DNA of 53,678 nt from Gulosibacter massiliensis. GTDB taxonomy: Bacteria; Actinomycetota; Actinomycetes; Actinomycetales; Microbacteriaceae. The notes under the pieces are model-generated. The model was given only the letters and a program-made list of their open reading frames with translations, had not been told where the DNA came from and did not search any database. Where the stretch lies: positions 1 through 53,678 of the forward strand of contig CAMFDU010000005.1 of the NCBI GenBank assembly GCA_945949175.1, read 5' to 3'. Positions 8,416 through 19,944 of the stretch are shown here, one piece after another (the stretch's first letter is position 1; the number at the start of each line of letters is the position of its first letter). The position numbers and the translations under genes are program-made.

Positions 8416-9342
8416 ATGAAAATTTTAGTCACTGGGGCTGCTGGGTTCATCGGATCCGGCATAGCGCGTGAACTTGCCAAGCGTGGGCACGAGGTTGTTG
8501 CCGCCGATATGTTTTTGGATCGGCTGTATTCCAACGAGCCAAAATTGGCTAACTGGGAACAACTGAGTGCTTTTGCAAAAATCGAAAAGGTTGTGGTTGA
8601 TCTTCGAGGGGAACTTGATGTCCTACCTGATGAATTTGACGTAGTTGTAAATGCAGCTGCGATGCCTGGTCTCATGACGAGTTGGTCAGAATTTGATACC
8701 TATATGACGTGCAATATCAAACTCGTCGAGAATCTAATTGCACACCGCGTAAGGGAAAAAACTCATTTCGTCCAACTTTCGACCTCCTCTGTTTACGGCG
8801 TCACTGCGACCGGGGACGAGAAAAGTGAATGTCTACCGACTTCTCCTTACGGCGTGACAAAACTGGCCGGCGAGGAGCTAATTCGCGCTTACCATCGAAC
8901 GCATGGCATCCAACACACGATTCTGCGCCTTTTCTCAGTTTTTGGGCCGGGTCAACGGCCAGACATGGCCTATCACAAACTCATCAATGCCATCGTCGCC
9001 GGCGAGCAATTCATCGTGTTTGGTGACGGACTTCAGTCCCGCACCAACACCTTTGTAGACGACTGCGTAGGAATCATCTCAACAATTGCGGAATTTCCCG
9101 CAACAAATGAAGTTTTCAATGTTTCGGGCAATGAATCGGTGACACTCAACGACGCGATATCTGTCATCGAGCAAGAGGTCGGCAAATCTGCGCTTCTCAA
9201 ACACAATCCTGCCCGTAAAGGAGATCAACGAACGACGTCTGGAGCGACAGAAAAAGTCCGTGCGGCCTTCGGATTCGATCCCGCCACCAGCTTCAATGAA
9301 GGAATTCGCAAGCAGATTGAGTGGCAGCTCTCAAAAAAATAG
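8416..9342 (+). CDS. NAD-dependent sugar-nucleotide epimerase/dehydratase
   Basis: A 308-residue extended SDR with TGAAGFIG at residues 6-13, the STSS segment near 122-125 and catalytic Y145-K149 (SPYGVTK). The ATG has AAAGG about 9 bases upstream. It is similar in layout but clearly not identical to the epimerase at 7402-8331, so the two probably act on different NDP-sugars or at successive steps. It faces the HAD-GtrA gene, whose stop lies 6 bases after this one. Typical functions are UDP-glucose/UDP-glucuronate 4-epimerase or a dTDP/GDP-sugar dehydratase; the sequence does not decide which. Confidence 0.82.
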   Translation: MKILVTGAAGFIGSGIARELAKRGHEVVAADMFLDRLYSNEPKLANWEQLSAFAKIEKVVVDLRGELDVLPDEFDVVVNAAAMPGLMTSWSEFDTYMTCNIKLVENLIAHRVREKTHFVQLSTSSVYGVTATGDEKSECLPTSPYGVTKLAGEELIRAYHRTHGIQHTILRLFSVFGPGQRPDMAYHKLINAIVAGEQFIVFGDGLQSRTNTFVDDCVGIISTIAEFPATNEVFNVSGNESVTLNDAISVIEQEVGKSALLKHNPARKGDQRTTSGATEKVRAAFGFDPATSFNEGIRKQIEWQLSKK

Positions 9343-9348
9343 CTCGGA

Positions 9349-10422
9349 TCATCGCCTGAATGAAAAGTATTTGTGGCCAAGGAAACTCCAGATGGCATTG
9401 ATGACCACGAAGATAGATTGTCCGATTACTGGGTCGAACTCCAACCAACCGATGAGTGTCACAAGGAAAAACACGTTGAAGACAAAAGGTCCGAAACTGA
9501 TGAGCTGATAACGCGAAATATCCTTTAGTACGTTCCCAGTAACAGGAAAAACGTATCGTCGGTAGAGAACAAAACCAACAACTGAGCCAAGGGTGTACAT
9601 AATCACCAAGCTCCACAGGTAGAAGTCGTGTCCGAAGTACCACACCAGGAGCGAGAAAATCAGCCAGTTGAACACCGTGTTGAACCCGCCCACGACCAGA
9701 AATCGGAGCGTTTGCGACGAGATTTTCTCTCGTTCGCCGCGGCTGGCGAGAAGTTGTGCCGACTGGCCAACCCGACGCTTTGAGGAGTCGAGATGGTTCG
9801 AACGGTAGTTGAGATCTTCCAGCCGCTCGATGTCGTTTTCTATCGGCGGTAACACCGCAGCTTTGATCTCGGACTGACGAATAAGGTTTTTGCTGTCACG
9901 GCGGAAGGCAGATTGTTCCGAAATCTTTTGTTCCAGAACCTTGTACTGTTTCAAGCGTTTCAATGCACGGTCGGGTTTTCCAGAAACGGAAGGGTTGTCC
10001 AGCAGCGTTTCGAGAATCTCTGGCAGTGCAACGTTGAGTTCAGGCGAAACAAAACGTGCTTCGTCGAGATTTTCGACGAGGTCATCAATGAATAGGACAT
10101 TGGTGGGCCGTAGATTGAGATCCTCAATCAACTGGCGAATTCGGGGTCCTTTAGGACTCCAATCGATACTGGGCAGCACAAAATAGTCGGCAATCGACGA
10201 TTTCTGAAGTTCCGCGAGGGCCGCCGACTCGTCATTCTTGGAGCAAATTGAGCTGACAATTCCACGTTTCGCAAGAGCAATGACGATGTCCTGATTCCGC
10301 TTGATGTGTCGGATGGGGCCTTCAGAGATTGTTCCGCTCCAGAAAGTGTCATCGAGGTCCCAAATGACAAGCTTGATTTGATCCACGGTCAACCCTTCAG
10401 CAGCTTTCAACGTTGCAACCAC
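9349..10422 (-). CDS. Fusion of FkbH-like HAD domain and GtrA-family membrane domain
   Basis: A 357-residue protein in two parts. Residues 15-150 form a HAD-superfamily IIIC (FkbH-like) domain: DLDDT at 22-26, SKND at 61-64 and FIDD at 111-114 supply the nucleophile, phosphate-binding and metal motifs. A charged linker of about 85 residues follows. The last 120 residues form four hydrophobic helices typical of GtrA, a family linked to flipping of polyprenyl-phosphate sugars across the membrane. A soluble phosphatase-like domain tethered to a lipid-sugar translocase suggests a step in glycan export. The start is GTG at 10422. Both halves are recognised with fair confidence; the combined role is inference. 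Confidence 0.75.
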   Translation of the reverse strand: MVATLKAAEGLTVDQIKLVIWDLDDTFWSGTISEGPIRHIKRNQDIVIALAKRGIVSSICSKNDESAALAELQKSSIADYFVLPSIDWSPKGPRIRQLIEDLNLRPTNVLFIDDLVENLDEARFVSPELNVALPEILETLLDNPSVSGKPDRALKRLKQYKVLEQKISEQSAFRRDSKNLIRQSEIKAAVLPPIENDIERLEDLNYRSNHLDSSKRRVGQSAQLLASRGEREKISSQTLRFLVVGGFNTVFNWLIFSLLVWYFGHDFYLWSLVIMYTLGSVVGFVLYRRYVFPVTGNVLKDISRYQLISFGPFVFNVFFLVTLIGWLEFDPVIGQSIFVVINAIWSFLGHKYFSFRR

Positions 10423-10510
10423 TACGTTTCAACTTTATCTTTGTTCAGTTTTCACTCAGACGGTTAACGGCGAACGTTGTCTTTTCACACGCCGTCAGTA
10501 AGGTTTTGTC

Positions 10511-10951
10511 ATGGTCCACATTCGTCGTGCTTCACTGTCTGATGTCGAACAGTTGACCCCATTGGTCGAGCAATATCGCGGCTTTTACAATCGCGAGCCG
10601 AATTCCATTACGCAACAATTTCTGCGCGATCGCATCTCGAAGAACGAGAGTATTGTCTTTGTCGCCGAGGAAGAGGATCAGCTCGTGGGTTTTACCCAGA
10701 GTTACCCGGGTTTTTCGACGGTAGCTCTCGCCGAGATTTGGCTTTTGAACGACGTGTTCGTCCACCCCGATTTTCGGCGCCGACACATTGCGGAAAAGCT
10801 GATGGTCGAAACAGAAGCAGCCGCGAAAAGTGCCGGAGCGGCTCGAATCTGGCTACGAACGGCCCATCTGAACGCGCCGGCTCAAGCGCTGTACGAGGGA
10901 CGCGGCTGGATACATGACGACGTCTTCAAACGCTATGACCTGGTCTTCTGA
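10511..10951 (+). CDS. GNAT-family N-acetyltransferase
   Basis: A 146-residue single-domain acetyltransferase. It opens with the family's typical IRRASLSDVEQL start and has the acetyl-CoA motif near residues 95-108 (VHPDFRRRHIAEKLM), followed by a C-terminal ALYEGRGW strand-helix as in many small GNAT enzymes. It would acetylate an amine on a small molecule or protein using acetyl-CoA in the cytoplasm. The substrate is unknown. It stands alone between the glycan locus and katG, with no overlap with either. Confidence 0.85.
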   Translation: MVHIRRASLSDVEQLTPLVEQYRGFYNREPNSITQQFLRDRISKNESIVFVAEEEDQLVGFTQSYPGFSTVALAEIWLLNDVFVHPDFRRRHIAEKLMVETEAAAKSAGAARIWLRTAHLNAPAQALYEGRGWIHDDVFKRYDLVF

Positions 10952-10999
10952 CGGGTCAGACAATTCCCCATCAGTCTCTGCGATAAGTTGAAACTGTAA

Positions 11000-13246
<2,247 letters not shown>

Positions 13247-13255
13247 GCAGTTGGG

Positions 13256-15106
13256 TTAAATCCCCGGACGCTGGTTTTTCAGACCCTTGTCCATTGACGC
13301 TCGCGCCGCGGTGACGGTTGGTCGGTCGGACACTTCGGGCACGCCGACCTGCCAAAACGCGCCACCTTCGGTGAAGTCTTTGGCGCGCACCTTGGTCACG
13401 ATTACGGTGGTGCTGTTGACCTGACGCGCTTTGTCGAGCGCGTCGGCGAATTCACCGAGGCTGTGCACCTCGAACGTGACCGCGCCCATTGACGCAGCGT
13501 GAGCGGCGAAGTCGACGCGTGCGTCAGATCCGGTGCCCACGGAATCGGCCAGCATGTTGTTGTACGACGCACCGCCTTGGCTCGTTTGAAGCCGTTCAAT
13601 GACGGCGTATCCCTCGTTGTCGCACACGACGAGAATCATTTTGTGGCCGGAAAGCACAGAGGCGTAAATGTCAGAGTTCATCATGAGGTACGAGCCGTCG
13701 CCGACCATCGCAAAGACCTCACCGCGGGGACGCGCCATAGCGGCACCCCATGCACCCGAGATTTCGTAGCCCATACAGGAATAACCGTATTCACAGTCGA
13801 AACTGGCGACCGCTTTGCTCATCCAGTTGACGTTCAGGTCGCCGGGCAAACCACCCGCCGCTGTGAGAACGTAGTCCTCTTCGGTCGCGGCACTGTGCAC
13901 CAATCCGATCAATTGGGCGTAGCTCGGGGGCCACACGCCGTCGTCCGAGATTCGACTGTTGACGAAGTCCTCGAGTTCGCCACGCAGACGCGTGGCGTTT
14001 TCGGTCCAAGATGCGTCCGTTGACCAGTCGCCGAGCGCATCGCTCAGCTCGGTGAGTCCTTCACGAGCATCGGCGACAAGCGGAGTCGAGCGGTGCTTGA
14101 TCGCATCGAAGCGCGCCGCGTTGAGTCCGACGAATTGCGTCTCGGCCGGAAACAGCGTCCACGAACCCGTGGTGAAATCCTCGAGGCGCGTGCCGACGGC
14201 AAGAATTACATCGGCATCACGAATCACCGCGTTGGCAGCCTCTGCACCCGTCACACCGACCGGACCTGCATAACGAGGGTGGCTTGCGATGAGTGAGGAT
14301 TTCCCCGCAACCGTCTCGACAACAGGAACCCCATGCTTTTCGGCGAACATCGCCAACTCGGCTTCCGCGCGCGAATAGTGAACTCCGCCTCCCGCGATGA
14401 TCGCAGGTCGTTTAGCAGATCGAAGCAATTCCGCGGCACGAGTCAACTGTCCGCGGTCGGCTCGAGGCCTCGGGGATTCATGCACGGTAGTTGCAAAGAA
14501 CGATTCGGGGTAGTCGAATGCGTCAGCCGCGACGTCCTGCGGCAAACCAATGAACGCCGGACCGCAATCACCCGGGTCGAGCATCGTCGCAACCGCCTGG
14601 GGCAACGAACTGAGGAGTTGCGCGGGGTGTGTGATGCGATCCCAATAACGAACGACCGGCCGGAAGGCGTCATTGACGGTTGTTGAGGGCACCCCAAAGT
14701 GTTCGACTTGCTGGAGGACGGGGTCGGGAAGACGCGTTGTGAATGTGTCGCCCGCGATGAACAGGACCGGAAGTCGGTTCGACATGGCGACACCGGCGGC
14801 GGTGACCATGTTCGTTGCCCCCGGTCCGATCGATGTCGTGCACACCATGATTTGCTGTCTGCGAGTTGCCTTGGCAAAAGCAGCAGCAGCCAGCCCCATG
14901 CCCTGTTCGTTTTGACCACGCCACACGGGCAATTCGTCGCGGTGCGTCTCGAGAGAATGACCGAGACTCGTTACATTTCCGTGACCGAAGATGCCGTACG
15001 CACCAGGAAAGAGGGGAACGTTGACGCCGTCAACAATGGTGCGCTGCGCGATGAGGTACCGGACCAGCGCCTCCGACGTCGTGATGCGAATGGTCTTAGT
15101 TGGCAC
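13256..15106 (-). CDS. iolD: 3D-(3,5/4)-trihydroxycyclohexane-1,2-dione hydrolase
   Basis: A 616-residue thiamine-diphosphate enzyme that opens the ring in myo-inositol catabolism, giving 5-deoxy-glucuronate. It shows the family's N-terminal segment with the conserved E of NEQGM (ThDP activation), the central domain, and the ThDP/metal motif GDGSYLMMNSD with downstream N in CDNEGYAVI. The length matches IolD. The start is GTG at 15106 with AGGAGA 7 bases upstream. It is last in the minus-strand inositol operon, overlapping the dehydrogenase gene by 11 bases. Its 3' end converges on katG. Confidence 0.93.
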   Translation of the reverse strand: MPTKTIRITTSEALVRYLIAQRTIVDGVNVPLFPGAYGIFGHGNVTSLGHSLETHRDELPVWRGQNEQGMGLAAAAFAKATRRQQIMVCTTSIGPGATNMVTAAGVAMSNRLPVLFIAGDTFTTRLPDPVLQQVEHFGVPSTTVNDAFRPVVRYWDRITHPAQLLSSLPQAVATMLDPGDCGPAFIGLPQDVAADAFDYPESFFATTVHESPRPRADRGQLTRAAELLRSAKRPAIIAGGGVHYSRAEAELAMFAEKHGVPVVETVAGKSSLIASHPRYAGPVGVTGAEAANAVIRDADVILAVGTRLEDFTTGSWTLFPAETQFVGLNAARFDAIKHRSTPLVADAREGLTELSDALGDWSTDASWTENATRLRGELEDFVNSRISDDGVWPPSYAQLIGLVHSAATEEDYVLTAAGGLPGDLNVNWMSKAVASFDCEYGYSCMGYEISGAWGAAMARPRGEVFAMVGDGSYLMMNSDIYASVLSGHKMILVVCDNEGYAVIERLQTSQGGASYNNMLADSVGTGSDARVDFAAHAASMGAVTFEVHSLGEFADALDKARQVNSTTVIVTKVRAKDFTEGGAFWQVGVPEVSDRPTVTAARASMDKGLKNQRPGI

Positions 15107-16280
15107 GGTTTTCTCCTGTGAGGTCCGTCACGGTTTCCCAGGTACGGGAATCCCATGAATTGATGAGAGCTTGTTGAACGTTAACGACGTCAACTGCTTC
15201 GCGAAAGCTGGGCGAGAACTCACCCTCGGTGGCCAGCGCTTCGAGGAAGGAATAGTCCTCGATTGCAACAAGGTCCTCGAGCCCGATCGGGTTGGCCTGA
15301 CCCGGCGAAAAGACGCCGTGGAAAGGGAAGCGATCGCCACCGAAAATCGTGGTGTATCCCGAGCTGATGTCGTCGGTCAGTTTGTAGTACTGGAGTTCGT
15401 TCATCTTCTCGAGGTTCCAGGCGATTGCGCCCTTGGTGCCGTAAACCTCGAACGCGTTCTGGCTTTCGGGGCCGACAAGCGTGCGGCTAACCTCAAACGT
15501 TCCGGTCGCGCCGTTCTCGAAGTTACAGAGCATCGACGCGAAATCCTCGTTTTCGACGTCGCCTTTGGGGTCCTCAGGTCGACCTCGGCCGTAGTGGCTT
15601 GCTGCGCCAGAGGGAAGGGGGCGCTGCGGGATGGTCGTGTTGCGCATCCCCACGACATCCGTGATGTCGCCGATCAGGTACTGCGCAAGTGACACCGAAT
15701 GGCTGAGGATGTCGCTCGTCACGCCGTAACCGGCCTGGTCGAGGATGAAGCGCCACGTCAGAAGACCGAGTTCATCGCTTCCGTACATCGACACAAACCG
15801 ACCGCGATAGTGGGTGATTTCGCCGAGTTCGCCCGACGCGATCAGGTTTCGGGCGTGCATGACGAGAGGCGCCCACAGGTAGTTGTACCCGACACCGGTG
15901 CGCACGCCGGCCTTCTTTGCCATTTCGTAGGCGGCGACCGTCTGTTCGGGCTTTCCACCGATGGGCTTCTCGCTGAATACGGCCTTACCCGCGGCGCAGG
16001 CCGCCTCGATCATCGGGATGTGCAGCATGTTGGGAGCGGTGACCCAGACGACGTCGACGTCGTCGGATGCAATCGCTTCACGCCAGTCGGCCACCGCGCG
16101 CTGGAACCCGAAGTCGCGAACGGCTCGTTCGCGACGGGACTCCTCCGTGTCCGCACAGACGACGAGCACAGGATCGAATGAGCGATTCGGAAAGAGCGAG
16201 GGGATTCGGAGCATGGAACGACTGTGTCCTTCTCCCATCCAGCCAAGGCCCAAAACGGCGACTCCAATTCGACGGTTCAT
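15096..16280 (-). CDS. Gfo/Idh/MocA-family oxidoreductase of the inositol operon
   Basis: The protein has 394 residues with an N-terminal Rossmann fold (VLGLGWMGEGH) and the family's EKP motif (FSEKPIGG), which supplies the catalytic Lys. ATG 16280 is chosen because the family starts at this motif, AAAGAG precedes it, and the start falls just after the iolB stop; the open frame itself reaches 16367. It is the second dehydrogenase of this family in the cluster, the other being 20022-21014. Relatives include IolW/IolX/IolU-type scyllo-inositol dehydrogenases, so it may oxidise or isomerise another inositol or a related cyclitol. The substrate is not resolved. Confidence 0.85.
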   Translation of the reverse strand: MNRRIGVAVLGLGWMGEGHSRSMLRIPSLFPNRSFDPVLVVCADTEESRRERAVRDFGFQRAVADWREAIASDDVDVVWVTAPNMLHIPMIEAACAAGKAVFSEKPIGGKPEQTVAAYEMAKKAGVRTGVGYNYLWAPLVMHARNLIASGELGEITHYRGRFVSMYGSDELGLLTWRFILDQAGYGVTSDILSHSVSLAQYLIGDITDVVGMRNTTIPQRPLPSGAASHYGRGRPEDPKGDVENEDFASMLCNFENGATGTFEVSRTLVGPESQNAFEVYGTKGAIAWNLEKMNELQYYKLTDDISSGYTTIFGGDRFPFHGVFSPGQANPIGLEDLVAIEDYSFLEALATEGEFSPSFREAVDVVNVQQALINSWDSRTWETVTDLTGENRAN

Positions 16281-16282
16281 GT

Positions 16283-17176
16283 TCAGCTCTTTCCTGTGCG
16301 GCCCTCGGCCGAGGTCATCGGCAGACGGGGATCTTGTGTTTGGGTATTCCAGGTCTCTCGAATCCAATGGTGCTCGGGGTCATCGCAGAACGCCATCGTT
16401 CGCTCGCCGCCCGGACCGGCCAGCACGTTAAGAAAGTACATCGGATATTCAGGTGGGGCGACGGTCGGACCGTGGTACCCCTCGGGGACGTTGTATACGT
16501 CGCCGTCGTGGATCATGACGGTGTCGTCGACCGAACCGTCAACGGTGTAGATGTGGAACAATCCTTGGCCCGTCGGGTCTCCGTGGGGGCTCTCGCCCCG
16601 CCCGATTCGGAAGTAATAGATTTCTTCGTTTGTCGTCGCGCAGTCGCCAATTCCGTCGTGGCGATGGGGCGGCCACGACGAAAGGTTGCCTCCAGGCGTG
16701 ATGACTTCACACACATTGATGCGGTGGGCCGCGGTGTACGACGAGGGTGTGGCGATGTTGGTCACTTGGCGCGTTGCCTGGCCCGACCCGCGAACCTCAA
16801 CGGGCACGTCGGCGGCGGGAACGTGCTGGACAGGGAAGACCTCGGTCGCGCGCGCGGTGCACAGCGCAATCTCGCCGGCATCACCCGACATTGTGACGGT
16901 TGCTCCGACGGGAACGTAGATCCAGTCCGACACCGCGGCGAAAACTCCCTTTCGACCGGCCAGCGTGAAATCGGCACCGTCAACGGTGACCGCGACGTTC
17001 TCGGCCGACAGCGGAACGAGCACGCCCTCCTCGCCGTCGAGCACGACTGAGACGGTGCTACCGGTGGTCAACGTGTAGACGTGAAGTCCGCTGTACGCCC
17101 AGCCCGCGTTTTCGGGTGTGACGAGAACGTCGGCATCGCCGCTCGCCAGAGTTCCTGAAGGGAAAAACCAGGTCAT
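16283..17176 (-). CDS. iolB: 5-deoxy-glucuronate isomerase
   Basis: The 297-residue protein converts 5-deoxy-glucuronate to 2-deoxy-5-keto-gluconate. The cupin signature is visible in WPPHRHDG followed by a long gap to EEIYYFRI and VPEGYHGPTVAPPEYPMYFLN, which carry the metal-binding His and Glu residues of this family, so a metal-dependent cytoplasmic enzyme is expected. The ATG overlaps the TGA of the upstream aldolase gene (ATGA), so translation is coupled. The next gene starts 2 bases after its stop. Confidence 0.92.
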   Translation of the reverse strand: MTWFFPSGTLASGDADVLVTPENAGWAYSGLHVYTLTTGSTVSVVLDGEEGVLVPLSAENVAVTVDGADFTLAGRKGVFAAVSDWIYVPVGATVTMSGDAGEIALCTARATEVFPVQHVPAADVPVEVRGSGQATRQVTNIATPSSYTAAHRINVCEVITPGGNLSSWPPHRHDGIGDCATTNEEIYYFRIGRGESPHGDPTGQGLFHIYTVDGSVDDTVMIHDGDVYNVPEGYHGPTVAPPEYPMYFLNVLAGPGGERTMAFCDDPEHHWIRETWNTQTQDPRLPMTSAEGRTGKS

Positions 17177-18090
17177 GACGTGCCTTTCGAGTTGGTTGAT
17201 GACGTGGGCCGAATGACCGCAGCGGCGCGAGCAACCGCCGCCTCGGGGTTTCCGTCGTTGGGGTAAAGGAGAGTGCGACCAGCGACAACCCCGCGCACAT
17301 TGGGTTCGTTCATGGCGCTCGCCCAGAGCGCAAAGGTCTCGTCGGAATCACCGATCGGTTCGCCACCGAGCATGAGGATGGGAAGCGTCGTGGCTGCAGC
17401 CACCTCGGTCATGCGGGCGGTCGCCGGAATCTTCAGCCAGGTGTAGGCCGAGGAAGACCCGAGCCCCGACGCGATGGCCACGACCGTGGTGAGTGCCTCG
17501 TCGGAAGTGTCCAGCATCGCCTTTCCGGTGGAGTCCTTGAGGTACGGCAGAGGTTCAATCATCGCCATCAGTTTTCGGTCGGCGAGTTCGGTGGTCAGCC
17601 GTGCGACCGTCTCGATTGTTCGAGCGACGCCGGGGTCAGAGTAGTCGATGCGGATGAGAGTCTTACCGCCATCCAACCCCATCGACTCAACGTGGTTCGT
17701 GTCGTACGCGGTCAGGCGATCATCCAATTCCCAGGTCGCACCGATGATGCCACCACGGTTCATCGTGCCGATTGCCAATTTGTCGTCGAGCGCACCGAGC
17801 CAGGCGAGTTCCTCGAGGACGTCGGCGCTCGCGAGAACGCCGTCCACGTCAGGCAGAGCGAGACAGCGAACGAGTCGATCGAGCAATCTGAATCGGTCTG
17901 CCATCGCTAACCGGTCAGAGCCGAGCGAAATCTTCCCGCGTGCGGTGTGGTCAGCGGCGATGATGATGAGTCGCCCATCCGCCCGGGCAATCGGGCGTCG
18001 CCGGCGAGATACCAGTGCCCTGGCGAAAGAGGCGGGTTCGAAAACGCGCGCATCAACGAGCGCGCGATAGTGGGCGTGATCGAGACTCAT
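17173..18090 (-). CDS. Cgl0159-type aldolase of inositol catabolism
   Basis: A 305-residue TIM-barrel protein related to the LacD/DeoC aldolases and to the Cgl0159 proteins found in actinobacterial inositol clusters. Visible elements are IIIAADHTARGK near the N-terminus, IRIDYSD, WLKIPA with a likely Schiff-base Lys, and LMLGGEP near the C-terminal phosphate site. In this context it is expected to cleave 6-phospho-5-dehydro-2-deoxygluconate into malonate semialdehyde and dihydroxyacetone phosphate, the job of IolJ elsewhere; that assignment rests on context. ATGA overlaps join it to iolC upstream and iolB downstream. Confidence 0.8.
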   Translation of the reverse strand: MSLDHAHYRALVDARVFEPASFARALVSRRRRPIARADGRLIIIAADHTARGKISLGSDRLAMADRFRLLDRLVRCLALPDVDGVLASADVLEELAWLGALDDKLAIGTMNRGGIIGATWELDDRLTAYDTNHVESMGLDGGKTLIRIDYSDPGVARTIETVARLTTELADRKLMAMIEPLPYLKDSTGKAMLDTSDEALTTVVAIASGLGSSSAYTWLKIPATARMTEVAAATTLPILMLGGEPIGDSDETFALWASAMNEPNVRGVVAGRTLLYPNDGNPEAAVARAAAVIRPTSSTNSKGTS

Positions 18091-19031
18091 GCTGGCTCAC
18101 CCATTAGCGTGTCGAGCTCGTCGACGGTCGGCATCGCGTCGGCGCACGTCAGACGCGTCGATACGAGCGCACCAGCGGCGCTCGCGAAGCGCCCGATTTG
18201 CTCTAGGTCCCACTCGTGAAGGAGTCCATAGCAGAGCGAACCACCAAATGCATCACCAGCCCCGAGCCCACATACGACCTCGATGGGCATTGCGGGAATC
18301 GTGACTCGTTCCGCGGCGGTCGCGAGCATCACTCCGTCGGCACCCATTTTGACTATGGCAAGGCGAACTCCGGCCGCGAGAAGCGCGTCAGCGGCTGCAT
18401 CCGGATTGTCCGTTCCGACGGCGATGGAACACTCTTCGCGATTGCCGACGACGACCGTCGCCAGCGCGATTGCACGTTCCGCCATTAAGCGGGCGTTCTC
18501 AACACTCGCCCACAGTGATGGTCGGTAGTCAAGGTCGAGGATGGTGTGATCGTCGCGTGACCGCAGTGACATCCATTCGAGGCACGTGTTTGCTGTCGAA
18601 CCTTGGGCGAGAGAAGCTTGACTGATCCAGAGGACCTTCGCGCGACCCACGACATCGGCTGGCACATCGGCGGTCGTGATCGTGGTGTCCGGCGCTGCCG
18701 AGCCACGATAGAACATCACTGTCGGGCTCTCGGGGGGAGTCAGTGCCGCGAATGCAAGCGGCGTTTGAGCACCCTTCACTGTGCCGACGAAATCGATGTC
18801 GACTCCCCAGCCCGCGAGTCGGTTCTTCACGTATTCGCCGAAGGCATCCTCGCCAACCTTCGTCGCTAGTGCCACTCGAAGGCCGAGCTGCGCCGCGGCG
18901 ACGGCCACGTTCGTGGGGCTACCGCCGACGGATTTCTGGAAGTTCTGTTGACCGTCGAACCCGATGTTCGGTTCCATCGAGTACAGGTCGACGCTGATGC
19001 GGCCGACGCTGAGAACATCCACGGTTTCCAT
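18087..19031 (-). CDS. iolC: 5-dehydro-2-deoxygluconokinase
   Basis: A 314-residue PfkB-family sugar kinase. The N-terminal GGSPTNVAVAAAQLG motif and C-terminal GLGAGDAFGGSL motif (catalytic Asp and anion hole) are both present. In the inositol pathway it phosphorylates 2-deoxy-5-keto-gluconate before aldol cleavage. The family is broad, so the assignment depends on the flanking iolE-like, aldolase and iolB genes. It starts 4 bases after the iolE-like stop and overlaps the aldolase gene by 4 bases. Confidence 0.9.
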   Translation of the reverse strand: METVDVLSVGRISVDLYSMEPNIGFDGQQNFQKSVGGSPTNVAVAAAQLGLRVALATKVGEDAFGEYVKNRLAGWGVDIDFVGTVKGAQTPLAFAALTPPESPTVMFYRGSAAPDTTITTADVPADVVGRAKVLWISQASLAQGSTANTCLEWMSLRSRDDHTILDLDYRPSLWASVENARLMAERAIALATVVVGNREECSIAVGTDNPDAAADALLAAGVRLAIVKMGADGVMLATAAERVTIPAMPIEVVCGLGAGDAFGGSLCYGLLHEWDLEQIGRFASAAGALVSTRLTCADAMPTVDELDTLMGEPA

Positions 19032-19035
19032 CCGA

Positions 19036-19932
19036 TTATCCGAGTGTGGGGGCGACGACGTCGGTCAAGTACTGAAGCGAAGCCGAGACCTGCTTGACCG
19101 GCCCTTCGCCCTCGGCGGGGAACCCGCTCGTGATCGCCGTGTCCTGTTCGATGACGTACCACCCGCGGTAACCGCCCGCCTCGAGGGTTTGCACGACGCC
19201 GAGGATGTCGACATCACCAGCACCAAGATTGGTGAACACTCCTGCTTGCACCGCGGACATGAGGGTGACTTCTCGGCGAAGAACAGCCGAGGTCATGTCG
19301 AGGCGAACGTCTTTCAGATGAACATGCCCGACGCGATCGAAAGCATCTTTCGCAAACTCGACCGGGTCCTGTCCGCCGAACGCCATGTGTCCCGTGTCGA
19401 GGCAGAAGTTCACGTCGCAGCTGTCGAGAACTCGGGAAATGTCGTCTTTTGTCTCGACCAGGGTCTGTACGTGCGGGTGCAGAACTTGCTGGATTCCGTG
19501 CTCGCCGCAGATGTCATCGATGACACCGAGCATCTCGGCCATGTGACGCTTTTCCTCGGTCGATAGTGCACGAGGGTGTGCCCAGCCCCAGTCCTGAACG
19601 GGCGAGGACACCATTTTTGTCGCCCCGGCTTTCTGGAACAACTTCGCCGTCGCCGTCGCGCTCGCGATGGTGGCTTCTCGTTCGGCGGGATCGTGAACCA
19701 CCACGGGAGTGAATCCCCCGAGCAGCGCGATGCCGTATTCGCCGAGTTCTGCGGTCAATTCTGCCGGGTCGTCGGGAAGGAACCCCTCGGCGCCCAGTTC
19801 CGTCGCGGTGAATCCCAGCCCCGCCATTTCGCCCAGAACGCGGCTCGTCGGGAGCATGGCTCCCCAATCGGGAACCTCGCAGATACCCCACGAGATGGGG
19901 GCGGATGCGACGCGGGAGAGAAAGTCGGACAC
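19036..19932 (-). CDS. iolE: Inosose dehydratase-like TIM-barrel protein
   Basis: A 298-residue xylose-isomerase-like (AP-endonuclease 2 superfamily) protein. The opening ASAPISWGICEVPDWG and TATELGAEGF are hallmarks of the inositol-cluster IolE/IolH group. Metal ligands are visible in LHPHVQTLVE, CLDTGHMAFGG and VHLKDVRLD. It is expected to dehydrate 2-keto-myo-inositol to the trihydroxycyclohexanedione used by IolD, though an isomerase role of the IolH/IolI kind cannot be excluded. GTG 19932 is chosen over the longer frame to 19986: AAAGG lies about 7 bases before it, and the longer frame would run through the operator palindrome. It is the first gene of the operon. Confidence 0.82.
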   Translation of the reverse strand: MSDFLSRVASAPISWGICEVPDWGAMLPTSRVLGEMAGLGFTATELGAEGFLPDDPAELTAELGEYGIALLGGFTPVVVHDPAEREATIASATATAKLFQKAGATKMVSSPVQDWGWAHPRALSTEEKRHMAEMLGVIDDICGEHGIQQVLHPHVQTLVETKDDISRVLDSCDVNFCLDTGHMAFGGQDPVEFAKDAFDRVGHVHLKDVRLDMTSAVLRREVTLMSAVQAGVFTNLGAGDVDILGVVQTLEAGGYRGWYVIEQDTAITSGFPAEGEGPVKQVSASLQYLTDVVAPTLG

Positions 19933-19944
19933 GGAAAACCTTTC

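Noticed and set aside
16067-17050. 327-codon plus-strand frame opposite iolB and the dehydrogenase
   Set aside because: It crosses two certain minus-strand genes and has low-complexity Arg/Gly/Val composition.
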